DNA of 64,000 nucleotides from Actinopolyspora halophila DSM 43834 (GCF_000371785.1 NZ_AQUI01000002.1:5009352-5073351), one strand, 5' to 3'; counted from the first letter of the stretch, positions 8,275-18,082 are shown. The notes: generated by a model from the letters alone, not told the origin. Program-made: numbers and translations.

Positions 8275-9927
8275 TCAGCCGAGGTCCCGTGCCAGTGCCC
8301 TGCCCGCGTTCCTCCCGGAGAAAACGCACCCGCCGAGGAAGGTGCCCTCGAGGGCGTTGTAGCCGTGCACCCCGCCCCCGCCGAAGCCCGCGGCTTCACC
8401 AGCGGCGTAGAGCCCGTCCAGCACGTCGCCGTCCGGGCGCAGCACCTGGGAGTCCAGGTTGGTCTCCATGCCGCCCAGGGACTTGCGGGTGAGCACGCGC
8501 AACCGCACCGCGACCAGCGGCCCGTGCCGGGTGTCGAGCAGTTCGTGCGGGGTCGCGACACGCAGCACCCGGTCGCTGACGAACCGACGTGCCGAACGAA
8601 TCGCGGTGATCTGCGCGTCCTTGCCGTAGGGGCGCCTCATCTCGCGGTCCCGCGCCACCACCTCGCGTCGCACCCTCTCGTGGTCCAACAGCTGGTGCCC
8701 GGTCAGCTCGTTCATCCCCGAGACCAGATCACGCAGGTTGTCCCGCACGACGAAGTCCGCCCCGTGACGTTCGAACGCCTCGACCGGACCCGGCGGCCCG
8801 CTCCCCACCCTGGACAGCAGGTCCCGCAGCCTCTTGTTGGTCAGGTCCGGGTTCTGCTCCGAGCCGGAAAGGCCGAACTCCTTGGCCAGGATGCTCCGGT
8901 CGAGGAGGAACCAGCTGTGGTCGTGACCGGTTTCGAGGATGCGCCGCAGCGTTCCCATCGTGTCGAAGCCGGGGAAGTACGGCGGGGGCAACCGGTTGCC
9001 CGTCGCGTCCAGCCACAGCGAGGAGGGGCCGGGCAGGATGCGGATACCGTGTCCGGGCCAGACCGGGTCCCAGTTGGCGATGCCCTCGGTGTAGTGCCAC
9101 ATGCGGTCGCGGTTGACGAGGCTGGCCCCGGCCCGCTCCCCTGCCCCCAGCATCCGACCGTCCACATGGGCGGGAACTCCGGTGAGCATGTGTTCCGGGG
9201 CCCGGCCGAGCCGTTCCGGCCAGTTCCGCCGCACCAGCTCGTGATCGCCCCCTATGCCTCCCGAGGCCACCACCACTGCCTGCGCGTGGCGTTCGAACTC
9301 GCCGACCACCGTCCGCGCGGAGGCAACCCCCCGCCGTTCGGCCGAGGGTTCCAGCACACTGCCCCGCACCCCCTGGACCGCGCCTCCGGAGACGAGCAGC
9401 TCGTCCACCCGGTGGCGGTACTCGAAGCGCACCAGACCGGCGCGCTCGGCCTCGCGCACCCGCTCGGCGAACACCCGCACGATCTCAGGGCCCGCCCCCC
9501 AGCCGAAGTGGAACCGCGGGACGGAGTTGCCGTGGCCGGTGGCGGTGCCGTCCCCGCGCTCGGCCCAGCCGACGAAGGGCATGAACCGCATGCCCAACCC
9601 CCGCAGGTAGGCACGTTTCTCGCCCGCGGCGAAGGCCACGTAGGCCTCGGCCCAGCGGCGCGGCCAGTGGTCCTCCGGCCGGTCGAAGGCGGCCGAGCCC
9701 ATCCAGTCCCGCAGCGCCAGCTCGTGACCGTCCCTGATGCCGATCCTGCGCTGCTCGGGACTGTCCACGAGGAACAGCCCGCCCAATGACCAGTGAGCCT
9801 GACCTCCGAGGTTGTCCGCGTTCTCCTGTTCGACCACCAGCACGGAACGCCCGGCACGGGTGAGTTCGTAGGTGGCCACCAGACCCGCGAGTCCGGCACC
9901 GATCACGACGACGTCCGCGTCCGCCAC
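8275..9927 (-). CDS. FAD-binding dehydrogenase (KstD / fumarate-reductase flavoprotein family)
   Basis: 550 residues. The N-terminal Rossmann motif VVVIGAGLAGLVATYELTRAG (dinucleotide-binding, residues 6-26) leads to a long substrate domain. The GVHGYNALEGTFLGGCVFSG segment near the C-terminus is the usual FAD-closing region of this family, and GLYAAGEAAGFGGGG is the second FAD contact. Members oxidise ketosteroids or related substrates or act as fumarate reductases; the substrate is unknown here. The GTG start sits behind a perfect AGGAGG. No electron-transfer partner is adjacent. Confidence 0.85.
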   Translation of the reverse strand: MADADVVVIGAGLAGLVATYELTRAGRSVLVVEQENADNLGGQAHWSLGGLFLVDSPEQRRIGIRDGHELALRDWMGSAAFDRPEDHWPRRWAEAYVAFAAGEKRAYLRGLGMRFMPFVGWAERGDGTATGHGNSVPRFHFGWGAGPEIVRVFAERVREAERAGLVRFEYRHRVDELLVSGGAVQGVRGSVLEPSAERRGVASARTVVGEFERHAQAVVVASGGIGGDHELVRRNWPERLGRAPEHMLTGVPAHVDGRMLGAGERAGASLVNRDRMWHYTEGIANWDPVWPGHGIRILPGPSSLWLDATGNRLPPPYFPGFDTMGTLRRILETGHDHSWFLLDRSILAKEFGLSGSEQNPDLTNKRLRDLLSRVGSGPPGPVEAFERHGADFVVRDNLRDLVSGMNELTGHQLLDHERVRREVVARDREMRRPYGKDAQITAIRSARRFVSDRVLRVATPHELLDTRHGPLVAVRLRVLTRKSLGGMETNLDSQVLRPDGDVLDGLYAAGEAAGFGGGGVHGYNALEGTFLGGCVFSGRNAGRALARDLG

Positions 9928-10040
9928 GATCCCGCCTCCTGTCCGTTTCGACGACCACGGCTTCGAGAAGCTCTCGGAGCGAGTCGCGTCACGCTATCCG
10001 GAACGGGACGGTCCCGAACAGTGCTCCCGGCTCGAGCGCG

Positions 10041-11711
10041 TCAACCCGCACCCACCTCGTCGGTCGCGGGCTCCGCCCGAGGCCGACGTTGCCCCGCATC
10101 GGTGGCCAGGTAGTCCTCCGGGCTGGTGTGATCGGTTCCGCGGGAAGCCCCGGAACGACGCAGCACCGGGGTGAGCACCACGGCCACCAGCAGATTGAGC
10201 AGCAGCGCGACGGCACCGACGTAGATCTGCGTCCGCACGTCCGGCAGCGGCTGCCAACCGAAGAGGCTGAAATCCGACAGCGGCATCGCGGAGCCGCCGA
10301 AGTGCCCCCGACCGGTGACCGGGTCCTTGGGAATCAGGTACAGCTGCCACAGACCCCAGGACATCCCCACGGCCCATCCGGCGGCCAGCGCCCAGCGGTG
10401 CAGCCATCTCGTGTAGAGCGCCACGGCCACGGCAGGCAGCGTCTGCAGGATGATCACACCACCGATGAGCTGCATGTCGATGGAGAACTGCGGATCGATG
10501 AAGACGATGCTCAGCACCGCTCCGAACTTGACGACCAGCGAGGCGAGCTTGGCCTGCTTGGCCTCCTGGGCCGGGGTGGCACCCGGACGGAGATGTTCCT
10601 TGTAGATGTTGCGCGTCCACAGGTTCGCCGCCGCGATGGACATGATCGCGGCCGGGACGAGCGCTCCGATGCCTATGGCCGCGTAGGCCAGCCCGGCGAA
10701 CCAGTCCGCGAACATCCTGTCGAACAGCACGGGGACGATCGTGTTGGAGTCCGGCTCGCCGGTGGCCCCGTTGACGATCGGTTCCACCCCGACCGCCAGT
10801 GCCGCGTACCCCAGCAGCGCCAGCATTCCGAGCAGGAACGAGTAGGCGGGCAGCGCGACCATGTTGCGGCGGATGACCCTGCGTCCCGAGGAGGCCAGGA
10901 TCCCGGTCAGCGAGTGCGGGTAGAGGAACAGCGACAACGCCGAGCCGAGGGCCAGCGTGGCGTACTGGAGCTGGTTGTGCTCTCCCAGCAGGATCGAGCC
11001 GGAGGCCTGCCCGGTGTCCGGATCCGGTCGGGACAGCACGGCGGCCGAATCGTCGATGATCGAGCCCCAGCCGCCGATCTTCGTGGGCAGGTAGAACACC
11101 GCCACCAGGATGACCACGTAGATCAGCAGGTCCTTGACGAAGGCGATCAGCGCGGGAGCGCGCAGCCCGGAGTGGTAGGTGTACAGCGCCAGCACCACGA
11201 AGGCGACGAACAGCGGGGCGTGGCCCGCGAGGCCGCTTCCGTTGAGCCCCATGGTGCGCAGCACCGCCTCCAGCCCAGCCAGCTGCAACGCGATGTAGGG
11301 CATCGTCGCCACGATCCCCGTCACGGCCACCAGGGTCGCCAGCAGCGAGGAATCGTAACGACCGCGCACGTAGTCGGCCGGGGTGACGTACCCGTGCACT
11401 TTGGATACCGACCACATGCGCAGCAGCGGGAGCAGCACCAGCGGGTAGAGCACCACGGTGTAGGGCAGTGCGAAGAAACCCATCGCTCCGGCGCCGAACA
11501 CCAGGGCGGGCACGGCCACGAAGGTGTAAGCGGTGTAGAGGTCCCCTCCGACCAGGAACCAGGTTATCCACGAGCCGAACCTGCGGCCACCGAGCCCCCA
11601 CTCGTCGAGGTGCTCCATGGAGGCGGCGCGTCGCCAGCGGCTCGCCGCGAACCCCATGACCGAAACCAGCAGGAACAGCGCTGTGAAAACGCCGAACTCG
11701 GTCCACTGCAT
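10041..11711 (-). CDS. mctP: Sodium:solute symporter, MctP-type monocarboxylate permease
   Basis: 556 residues with about 13 membrane segments. The WFLVGGDLYTAYTFVAVPALV and YVTPADYVRGRYDS segments are typical of the MctP branch of the SSS family, which takes up lactate, pyruvate, acetate or alanine. The start ATG lies one base after the stop of the DUF3311 gene, the usual two-gene arrangement. The hydrophilic C-terminal tail (about 30 residues) is poorly conserved. Confidence 0.88.
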   Translation of the reverse strand: MQWTEFGVFTALFLLVSVMGFAASRWRRAASMEHLDEWGLGGRRFGSWITWFLVGGDLYTAYTFVAVPALVFGAGAMGFFALPYTVVLYPLVLLPLLRMWSVSKVHGYVTPADYVRGRYDSSLLATLVAVTGIVATMPYIALQLAGLEAVLRTMGLNGSGLAGHAPLFVAFVVLALYTYHSGLRAPALIAFVKDLLIYVVILVAVFYLPTKIGGWGSIIDDSAAVLSRPDPDTGQASGSILLGEHNQLQYATLALGSALSLFLYPHSLTGILASSGRRVIRRNMVALPAYSFLLGMLALLGYAALAVGVEPIVNGATGEPDSNTIVPVLFDRMFADWFAGLAYAAIGIGALVPAAIMSIAAANLWTRNIYKEHLRPGATPAQEAKQAKLASLVVKFGAVLSIVFIDPQFSIDMQLIGGVIILQTLPAVAVALYTRWLHRWALAAGWAVGMSWGLWQLYLIPKDPVTGRGHFGGSAMPLSDFSLFGWQPLPDVRTQIYVGAVALLLNLLVAVVLTPVLRRSGASRGTDHTSPEDYLATDAGQRRPRAEPATDEVGAG

Positions 11712-11712
11712 G

Positions 11713-11988
11713 TCAGGGCTCTCCTCCGTCCCGCTCGGCCGAGCCGGACCGCTCCGTCCCGCGTTCGCGCCGGTTGGCGGCGCGCACCACGAGTCCTACG
11801 CAGACCACGCCCAGCGGGACGAAGAGGAACTGCGCCCAGTAGAACATCGGCAACCCGAACACCCGGGGCTCGTCGTGGTTCCACAGTGGAGTAATCAGCA
11901 TCAGCAGCGGCACGAGCAACAACAGGTTCCACGGTGAACGGTCGTGGTCGGGTGCGCGCCCCGTCGCCGCGTGCTCCTGATCGACCAT
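11713..11988 (-). CDS. DUF3311 small membrane protein, partner of MctP
   Basis: 91 residues with two membrane helices (WNLLLLVPLLMLITPLW and FYWAQFLFVPLGVVCVGLVV). This is the DUF3311 protein normally encoded immediately before an SSS symporter and thought to be an accessory subunit. ATG 11988 is chosen because GGGGGTG lies 7-13 bases upstream; an in-frame ATG at 12012 would add eight residues and has only AGGA directly against it. It is translationally coupled to mctP. Confidence 0.82.
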   Translation of the reverse strand: MVDQEHAATGRAPDHDRSPWNLLLLVPLLMLITPLWNHDEPRVFGLPMFYWAQFLFVPLGVVCVGLVVRAANRRERGTERSGSAERDGGEP

Positions 11989-12135
11989 CCACAGCACCCC
12001 CAGACGCCGCATTCCTGATCACTCGTTCGAGTAGCAGCATGCTAATGGGAACCGATCTTCGTGGGAAGAGGTCCGAAACCGCGGATCCCGGCGGGAGCGC
12101 TGAGCGCACTCCGGACCGAAGTCCGTCAGCCCGGG

Positions 12136-12159
12136 GGCTCGGCCGGCGCGAACCGAGCC
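12136..12159 (-). terminator. Possible terminator after the haloacid dehalogenase
   Basis: GGCTCGG (12136-12142) pairs with CCGAGCC (12153-12159), 20 bp beyond the gene's stop. The loop is itself GC-rich, and no T-tract follows. Confidence 0.4.
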
Positions 12160-12178
12160 GCCGGCCCACCGGCCTCGA

Positions 12179-12850
12179 TCATTGCCACGGAAGAGCGTCG
12201 GGCAGCTGAGCGAGTCCGTCGAGGACCATCTCCGGCGCCGGGGCGAACGGGTAGTTCGGGCTCGCGGGCGAAGCCAGCTGCGCCACCCGCATCCCCACCA
12301 GGGCCGCCCCGGCACAGTCGAACGGATTACCGGAAACCAGCCAGATCCCCTCGAGCGGGGCCTCCAGCCGCGTGGCCAGGTGCCGGTACGTCTCCGGCGC
12401 GGGTTTGAACGCCCCGACCTCGGAGCAACCGACCACCTTCTCGAACCGGTCCGCGATCCCGTGCTCGGTGAGAATCCTGTCCAGCCCCCGGAGGTCCCCG
12501 TTCGAGAACACGGCCAGCCTGGCCCCACGGGCGGAGAGCTCGTCCAGCACCTCGGGGACGCCGTCGAACAGCTCGGGGACGGCGACCCGCTCCAGCGCGG
12601 CCGCGCGCTGCTGTTCGCCGAGTTCCACGTGAGTGGCCGCCAGCGCCATGTCCAGGGCCTGGGCCGTCACAGTGGACCAGTCGAGCCTCCTGTCCGCTGC
12701 GGTGAGCAACCAGGAGATCTCCAGCTGGTAGCGCCGCCACGATGCCGCGATCACCTCGGGTTCGCTCGTGTGCGGACGCAGCCCCAACGCGTAGCTCGCC
12801 GGATCGGCGAGGGTCCCGAAAACGTCGAACGCCACTGTCGGTGCGGACAC
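12179..12850 (-). CDS. Haloacid dehalogenase, type II (HAD superfamily)
   Basis: 223 residues. HAD motif I is [11 protein letters not shown] (nucleophile Asp near residue 8). Motif II is FSNGD, and the motif III/IV region is [12 protein letters not shown] with conserved Lys. The cap region and [18 protein letters not shown] tail match L-2-haloacid dehalogenases, which hydrolyse 2-haloacids to 2-hydroxyacids; a phosphatase role is possible. The GTG start is chosen because AGGGAG lies six bases upstream. It diverges from the dipeptidase gene. Confidence 0.85.
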   Translation of the reverse strand: MSAPTVAFDVFGTLADPASYALGLRPHTSEPEVIAASWRRYQLEISWLLTAADRRLDWSTVTAQALDMALAATHVELGEQQRAAALERVAVPELFDGVPEVLDELSARGARLAVFSNGDLRGLDRILTEHGIADRFEKVVGCSEVGAFKPAPETYRHLATRLEAPLEGIWLVSGNPFDCAGAALVGMRVAQLASPASPNYPFAPAPEMVLDGLAQLPDALPWQ

Positions 12851-13012
12851 GACCAACTCCCTCACGCGCTGCTCACGGTCGACGGTTCCGGTTCCCGCCG
12901 TCCACGTCGAAGGTCGCAGACCCGTCCGACCGCGGCAACGCCACCGGAAAGTTCCGGGGAACGAGCTGGGATCATCCGGGTGTCCACCGAAAACCGAGAG
13001 AACGGTGTTCCC

Positions 13013-14227
13013 ATGAGCGACACAGCACGCGCCGAATCGCGCGACCACGCCAGAAGGCTGCTGGCCACCACCCCTGTCCTGGACGGCCACAACGACCTGC
13101 CCTGGGCGCTCCGGGAGCAGGTGGGCTACGACCTCGCCCGCGGGGAACTCACCGAGGACCGGTCGGAATCGCTGCACACGGATCTGGGGCGGCTGGAGTC
13201 CGGTGGGGTCGGCGCGCAGTTCTGGTCGGTGTACGTGCCCACGGACCTCGCAGGCGACACCGCGGTGACCGCGACTCTGGAGCAGGTGGACTGCGTGCGT
13301 TCGCTGCTCGAGCGCTACCCGGAACGACTGGAGCGGGCCCGTTCGGCCTCCGAGGTCGAACGAGCTCGTGAGCTCGGGAGGACGGCCTCGCTGATGGGGG
13401 CCGAGGGCGGGCACTCCATCGCCTGCTCGATGGGTGCGCTGCGCGGGCTGTACGAGCTCGGGGTGCGCTACCTGACGCTCACGCACAACGACAACGTGCC
13501 CTGGGCCGACTCGGCCACCGACGAGCCCGCCGCGGGCGGGCTCACCCGCTTCGGGGCCGAAGTGGTGCGGGAGATGAACCGGCTGGGCATGCTGGTGGAC
13601 CTCTCGCACACCTCCGCCGACACGATGCGCGACGCGCTGCGGACCAGCCGCGCCCCGGTGATCTTCTCGCATTCCAGCGCACGGGCGGTCTGCGATCACC
13701 CCCGCAACGTGCCCGACGACGTGCTGGGCGCACTTCCGGACAACGGCGGGGTGGCGATGGCGACCTTCGTTCCGAAGTTCGTGCTGTCCGAGGTGGCCGA
13801 GTGGGACGCCCGGCTCGACCGGTACTTGACCGAGCGGGGCCTGCACCCGCTGGCCGACGATGGCGCGGCGTGGCGGGCTCGCCGGGAGTTCGAGGACGCC
13901 GAACCGCGCCCGAGCGCGCGAGTGTCCGATGTGGCCGATCACCTCGACCACATGCGCGAGGTGGCCGGAGTCGACCACATCGGGCTCGGCGGCGACTTCG
14001 ACGGAACGATGTTCACCACTTCGGGGTTGGGGGACGTGTCCTGCTACCCCGAGCTGGTGGCCGAACTGCTCGATCGCGGCTGGTCCGAGCAGGACCTGGC
14101 CAAGCTGACCTGGCACAACCCGATCCGCGCACTGCGCGCGGCCGAGGAGGTGGCCGAACGGCTGCGCCGCACCGAGTCCCCGTCGATAGCCACCGTGGAG
14201 CAGCTCGACGGCGGTGCCGCGAACTGA
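13013..14227 (+). CDS. Membrane dipeptidase family (peptidase M19)
   Basis: 404 residues, TIM-barrel metallopeptidase. The zinc-site motif DGHNDLPW (residues 24-31) holds the His-x-Asp ligands. A Glu in [10 protein letters not shown] bridges the metals, and the later ligands are in VDLSHTS and [18 protein letters not shown] (near residue 325) is a typical C-terminal signature. It hydrolyses dipeptides and is probably cytoplasmic since no signal peptide is seen. It is monocistronic; its stop is nine bases from the convergent gene at 14237. Confidence 0.9.
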   Translation: MSDTARAESRDHARRLLATTPVLDGHNDLPWALREQVGYDLARGELTEDRSESLHTDLGRLESGGVGAQFWSVYVPTDLAGDTAVTATLEQVDCVRSLLERYPERLERARSASEVERARELGRTASLMGAEGGHSIACSMGALRGLYELGVRYLTLTHNDNVPWADSATDEPAAGGLTRFGAEVVREMNRLGMLVDLSHTSADTMRDALRTSRAPVIFSHSSARAVCDHPRNVPDDVLGALPDNGGVAMATFVPKFVLSEVAEWDARLDRYLTERGLHPLADDGAAWRARREFEDAEPRPSARVSDVADHLDHMREVAGVDHIGLGGDFDGTMFTTSGLGDVSCYPELVAELLDRGWSEQDLAKLTWHNPIRALRAAEEVAERLRRTESPSIATVEQLDGGAAN

Positions 14228-14236
14228 CCGGTGAGG

Positions 14237-14611
14237 TCAGCCTCTTGCCGGAACGGGCAGTTTCGTCGCGACCCCGGGCACCGCCTCGAGCACCTCCGCC
14301 GGTGGTCGTCCGTCGACCGGTTCGGCCTCGGCGACCACCACGGTGCTGCCGCGCCGTTCCGAGTCGTAGTGGTGCCCGATGAACCGGGTCCCGGGCACCA
14401 CGGGGCGGATGTCGCCGGTGCCGTGCACGTCGATGAGCTCCCTGAACTCGCGGGCCCGCTGCCTTCCGGGCATGCGCACCCAGGACACCAGGACCACGAC
14501 GGTGTCGCCGTTCGCGTCGGTGAGCGGGAACTGCACGCGCTCCAATCCGCGGCACGGATTCTCCAGGAAGAAGTCCCGGACCCCGCCGTGGGAGAAAACC
14601 GCGCACTCCAC
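14237..14611 (-). CDS. Conserved actinobacterial C-terminal domain, probably truncated
   Basis: About 124 residues from a GTG at 14611. The region from ECAVFSHGG to VATKLP looks like a genuine protein domain in length, composition and codon use. Related actinobacterial proteins, as I recall them, begin with a cytoplasmic stub and a membrane helix. Here the upstream frame (to 14851) is AT-rich, Pro/Arg-rich and has no helix, and no good ribosome binding site precedes the GTG. It may be a 5'-deleted remnant or be misjudged at its start. No function known. Confidence 0.5.
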   Translation of the reverse strand: MECAVFSHGGVRDFFLENPCRGLERVQFPLTDANGDTVVVLVSWVRMPGRQRAREFRELIDVHGTGDIRPVVPGTRFIGHHYDSERRGSTVVVAEAEPVDGRPPAEVLEAVPGVATKLPVPARG

Positions 14612-15098
14612 CGTTTCACGGGGGCGAGGGGCTCCGCCCGTCGGGGGCGACCCCTCCCTGCGGAAACCGCACACCCGGTACGGTTCCCACAACGGGGCGG
14701 AAAACACACCGAACGTGTTCGAACCACGTTTCCACACCCGGGGCGCCGGATCAAGAAAATACGGGAAATCTACCTGAAACCAACAGAGTATCCGCCGGCT
14801 ACACCCGTCGGGGAAAAATGGTTTCACCGGGATTTTTGCTATCCTGGACAAGGCGATAACCGCCCGGCCCGCCCGACGAAACGGGCCACATCGGAGCGAA
14901 TGCCGACCAGAGACGACGCGGAGAAATGTAACCGACAGCGAACCCGACGCGACTCAGCCCGAAGCCGCATCCGGCCCGAAACCGCACCAGGACCCCCGGC
15001 CGAGCGAGACGCCACCCCTTGCGGCCCGTCGGTACCGTATCCTCCACGCCGCGGTGCGGCACGTTCAACGCCCCCGAGCATCCTCCAGGAGCGCGCCG
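14612..15098 (+). other. Non-coding stretch upstream of nhaC
   Basis: No convincing gene. 14740-14860 is markedly AT-rich for this genome and probably marks the nhaC promoter or the junction that truncated the gene at 14237. Both strands have open frames, but none shows protein-like composition. Confidence 0.5.
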
Positions 15099-16670
15099 AT
15101 GTCCGATTCGTTCTTATCCCTGATCCCCCCGATACTGGCTCTCGGACTCGTCGTGCTCTCACGAAAAGTTCTGCTTTCGCTGAGCATCGGAATCATTTCC
15201 GGTGCGGCTCTGCTGAACGGGTTCCAACCGCTGCCTTCCCTGGGGATGCTCTACGAGATCGTGGCGGGGATATTCGTTTCCGACGGCGGATTGAACACGG
15301 GAAACGTGTTCATTCTCGGATTCCTGATCGTCCTCGGGATGACCGCGGCGCTCATCTCGGTGTGCGGCGGGAGCAGATCGTTCGCGGAGTGGGCCGCGCG
15401 CCGGTTCGAAACGCGCCGCGGAACTCTTTCCTTCCCGGCGCTGCTCGGAGTGATCCTGTTCATCGACGACTACTTCAACGCGCTGGTCGTCGGCAACGTG
15501 AGTCGCCCGGTTACCGACCGGCACGGAATATCCAGGGCCAAGCTCGCCTACACCGTCGACTCCACCTCCGCCCCGATCTGCATTCTCATGCCCATCTCCA
15601 GCTGGGGCGCCTACATAATCTCCGTGTTCGCCGGCATGGCGACGGTGAGCGGATTCGCGGGCGTGGGCGGGCTGGAAGCCTTCATCCGCACCGTGCCCGT
15701 CAACTACTACGCCCTGATCGCACTGCTCATGGTCGGTTGCGTGGTGTTCTTCGGCCTCGACATCGGCCCGATGCGCACCCACGAGAAGCGGGCACTCAGC
15801 GGCGGGGGAGTCACCGATCCGGCGAAGGGAACCGTCGCGAAGGAAACCGGGAACGAGCCGGGCAACTCCGCAGGCAAGATCCGGGACCTCATCCTGCCCA
15901 TCGCGGCCCTGGTGATCGCCACCGTCACCGCGATGATCACGACCGGGGCGCGGGCGAGTTCCGAGATCACCCCGCTCTCGGTCCTCGAGAACACCGACGT
16001 GCCCACTTCGCTGTTGTGCGGCGGCGTCGTCGGCTGGCTCGTCGCGCTCTTCTTCGCCCGCAGCCGCGGCACCGGCAACGCGGCACTTGGCCGTGGACTG
16101 TGGTCCGGGGTGAAGTCGATGATGCCGGCCATCTGGATCCTGCTGTTCGCCTGGACCATCATCGAGGTGATCGACCAGCTGGGCACCGGGGAGTACCTCG
16201 CCGGTCTGGTGAGCGGGCGCATCGACACCGCACTGATCCCGCTGCTGATCTTCCTGATAGCGGGATTCATGTCGCTGTCCACCGGGACGTCCTGGGGCAC
16301 GTTCGGCATCATGCTGCCGATCGCCGCGGACATAGCCGCCTCGACCGACCCCGAGCTGATGTTCGCCGTGCTGGGAGCCGTGCTGGCCGGGGCGATCTGG
16401 GGCGACCACTGCTCGCCCATCTCGGACACCACGATCATGTCCTCGGCCGGTGCGCAGTCGCACCACATCGACCACGTGGTGACCCAGCTGCCCTACGCGT
16501 TGATCATCGCGGGCGTCTCCGCGGTCGGTTACCTGGCTCTCGGGCTGACGGGGAGCGGCTCGATCGGCCTGCTCGTCGCGCTCGCGCTCTTCGCCGCGAC
16601 CGTCGCCGTGCTGCGGAGGCTGTCCCGCGACACGCGCTCCCCCGCGGCCGAGCCGTCCGAAGCACCGTGA
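15099..16670 (+). CDS. NhaC-family Na+/H+ antiporter
   Basis: 523 residues, about 11-12 membrane helices. The NhaC-family segments FIDDYFNALVVGNVSRPVTD and GDHCSPISDTTIMSSAGA carry the conserved Asp and Ser residues of the transport site. It exchanges sodium for protons or, in related members, organic acids. ATG 15099 is chosen because CAGGAG is eight bases upstream. A perfect 11-bp hairpin (16676-16714) follows the stop. In a salt-exposed actinomycete this would serve sodium and pH homeostasis. Confidence 0.88.
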   Translation: MSDSFLSLIPPILALGLVVLSRKVLLSLSIGIISGAALLNGFQPLPSLGMLYEIVAGIFVSDGGLNTGNVFILGFLIVLGMTAALISVCGGSRSFAEWAARRFETRRGTLSFPALLGVILFIDDYFNALVVGNVSRPVTDRHGISRAKLAYTVDSTSAPICILMPISSWGAYIISVFAGMATVSGFAGVGGLEAFIRTVPVNYYALIALLMVGCVVFFGLDIGPMRTHEKRALSGGGVTDPAKGTVAKETGNEPGNSAGKIRDLILPIAALVIATVTAMITTGARASSEITPLSVLENTDVPTSLLCGGVVGWLVALFFARSRGTGNAALGRGLWSGVKSMMPAIWILLFAWTIIEVIDQLGTGEYLAGLVSGRIDTALIPLLIFLIAGFMSLSTGTSWGTFGIMLPIAADIAASTDPELMFAVLGAVLAGAIWGDHCSPISDTTIMSSAGAQSHHIDHVVTQLPYALIIAGVSAVGYLALGLTGSGSIGLLVALALFAATVAVLRRLSRDTRSPAAEPSEAP

Positions 16671-17023
16671 GTGCAGCGCCGCCGGTTCCGGCCGTCGTCG
16701 GCGACCGGCGGCGCCCGCCTCCTCCGTCGCTCGTCCGTTCGTTCCCGGCGCACCGCAGGATCCTCGGGCTCCGGACGCCTCCGGCCCGACCCGTTCGACC
16801 TCCTCCGACGGCCGAACAGCACGATCGGGCAGAGCGCCAGCAGAACCCAGGGCCAGTACCAGCCGTAGTTCTCACCGATGTAGCGCGCGGTCAGGTACCA
16901 GCCGACGAACAGCGCGAGGGCGGTCACCACCCAATCCGGGGAGACCCCCTCGTTCGCGCGAGTGCTCTCCCGGGCTTCGCGCCCGGAGGAATCGTTTCGC
17001 CGCACCGACACTCTCCCGTTCAC
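16529..17023 (-). CDS. Small two-helix membrane protein overlapping the nhaC 3' end
   Basis: Up to 164 residues. Residues 29-72 (VVTALALFVGWYLTARYIG, then YWPWVLLALCPIVLFG) form two convincing membrane helices followed by Arg-rich sequence. The last ~50 codons overlap the nhaC coding region antisense by 142 bp and read through its terminator hairpin, so the real protein may end earlier through an undetected frameshift. Unknown function. Confidence 0.5.
   Translation of the reverse strand: MNGRVSVRRNDSSGREARESTRANEGVSPDWVVTALALFVGWYLTARYIGENYGWYWPWVLLALCPIVLFGRRRRSNGSGRRRPEPEDPAVRRERTDERRRRRAPPVADDGRNRRRCTHGASDGSAAGERVSRDSLRSTATVAAKSASATSRPIEPLPVSPRAR
16676..16714 (+). terminator. nhaC terminator
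   Basis: Perfect 11-bp stem GCGCCGCCGGT / ACCGGCGGCGC with a 17-base loop, starting six bases after the nhaC stop. No T-tract, as is common in actinobacteria. Confidence 0.7.
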
Positions 17024-17470
17024 TCGTCCGGTTCAAACCGGGGAGAGCCCCACAACTCAGACGATCGTGTGAACTCCGCCCCTCGGGAACTCAGCACACC
17101 ATCGCGATCGTGGAGGGAGCATCAGTACTCGCACCGAGCGGAATCCGGAAAAACACTCATACAAGAACTCATGACGGCACTTTGCCTGGGTGCTCGGGTA
17201 GCCGTCACGTGAGTCGGCGCCTTGCGACGTTGGGCCGCTCTTGAGTAGCCACTACGCGGCGAGCGGCCCGGCCTTGCAATGCCTCCGACTCACGCACCGG
17301 ATCTCCTCGTCCCGCTCGGGCTGAAGCACCCGCGTCGAACGAAGCCCTTCTGCCGGAAGTTCTCAACAAGAACTCGGCGAATCGGTTCGCGCGGGTGCTC
17401 GGGTAGCCGTCACGTGAGCCGACGCCTCGGGAGCGTCGCGCGGCACCTCGAGCCGCCTGCCCTCCACGAG
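17024..17470. other. Repeat-filled intergenic region
   Basis: No gene. It holds repeat copy A1 (17208-17294), its extension to about 17370, and a decayed partial copy (17393-17470) that repeats the segment GGGTGCTCGGGTAGCCGTCA seen at 17188. It lies downstream of the response regulator stop. Confidence 0.7.
17208..17294. repeat. Dispersed structured repeat, family A, copy A1
   Basis: 87 bp. Terminal inverted repeats CGTGAGTCGG / CCGACTCACG; inner stem GGGCCGCTC (17232-17240) / GAGCGGCCC (17261-17269). The loop contains GTAG-CCA-CTAC. The flank to about 17370 (AAGCACCCGCGTCGAACG) is shared with copy A4. Confidence 0.9.
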
Positions 17471-18082
17471 TCACAACCAACCGCGCTGCCTGGCCATGTT
17501 GGCCGCCTCCGCGCGATTGCGCACCCCCAGCTTCGCCAGTGCCGTGGACACGTAGTTGCGCACCGTCCCCTCCGCCAGACTCAGCTCCGCGGCGATGTCG
17601 GCGTTCGTCGCCCCCTCGGTCACGGCCCGCAGCAGCTCGCGCTCCCGTTCGGTGAGCGGATCCTCGCCCTCCCACGCCGTGACGGCCAGTTCGGGCGCCA
17701 CCACCCGTTCCCCGGCACGTACCCGGCGAATCGCGTCCACGAGATCCCCTATCGGGGCATCCTTGAGCACGTAGCCGAACACCCCCGCGTCCATCGCGCG
17801 GCGCAGATACCCGCTCCGCGCGAAGGTCGTCACGATGACCACGCGGACCGCGGACCGCTGCTCGTGCAACCGCTGTGCCACGTCGAGCCCGGACCCCCCG
17901 GGCATCTCGATATCGGCGAGCAGCACGTGGGGGCTGTGCGACCGGACCGCCTCGAACGCGTCCTCGCCGGTGGTCACCGAGGCCACCACCGAGATGTCCG
18001 GTTGCGCGGCGAGCAGTTCCGCGAAGGCACCGAGCACCATGGTCTGGTCCTCGGCGAGCACGACGCTGATCTCCCCGTCCAT
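17471..18082 (-). CDS. NarL/FixJ-type response regulator
   Basis: 203 residues. Receiver domain 1-120: acidic pair EDQ at 11-12, phosphoacceptor Asp57 in LLADIEMPG, conserved Thr in VVIVTTFA, and Lys in YVLKDA. LuxR-type helix-turn-helix at about 143-190 (LTERERELL to VRNYVSTALAKLG). Its ATG overlaps the kinase stop by one base (TGATG). It probably controls the ABC exporter genes of the same operon, as in DesKR/LiaRS-like systems. Confidence 0.93.
   Translation of the reverse strand: MDGEISVVLAEDQTMVLGAFAELLAAQPDISVVASVTTGEDAFEAVRSHSPHVLLADIEMPGGSGLDVAQRLHEQRSAVRVVIVTTFARSGYLRRAMDAGVFGYVLKDAPIGDLVDAIRRVRAGERVVAPELAVTAWEGEDPLTERERELLRAVTEGATNADIAAELSLAEGTVRNYVSTALAKLGVRNRAEAANMARQRGWL

Noticed and set aside
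9485-9958. Frames antisense or out of frame within the flavoprotein gene
   Set aside because: Overlap the Rossmann-motif region of a well-supported gene and have no start signals.
10089-11894. 601-codon plus-strand frame opposite mctP
   Set aside because: His/Gln/Arg-rich shadow of the symporter; the minus-strand gene has clear family motifs and a coupled start.
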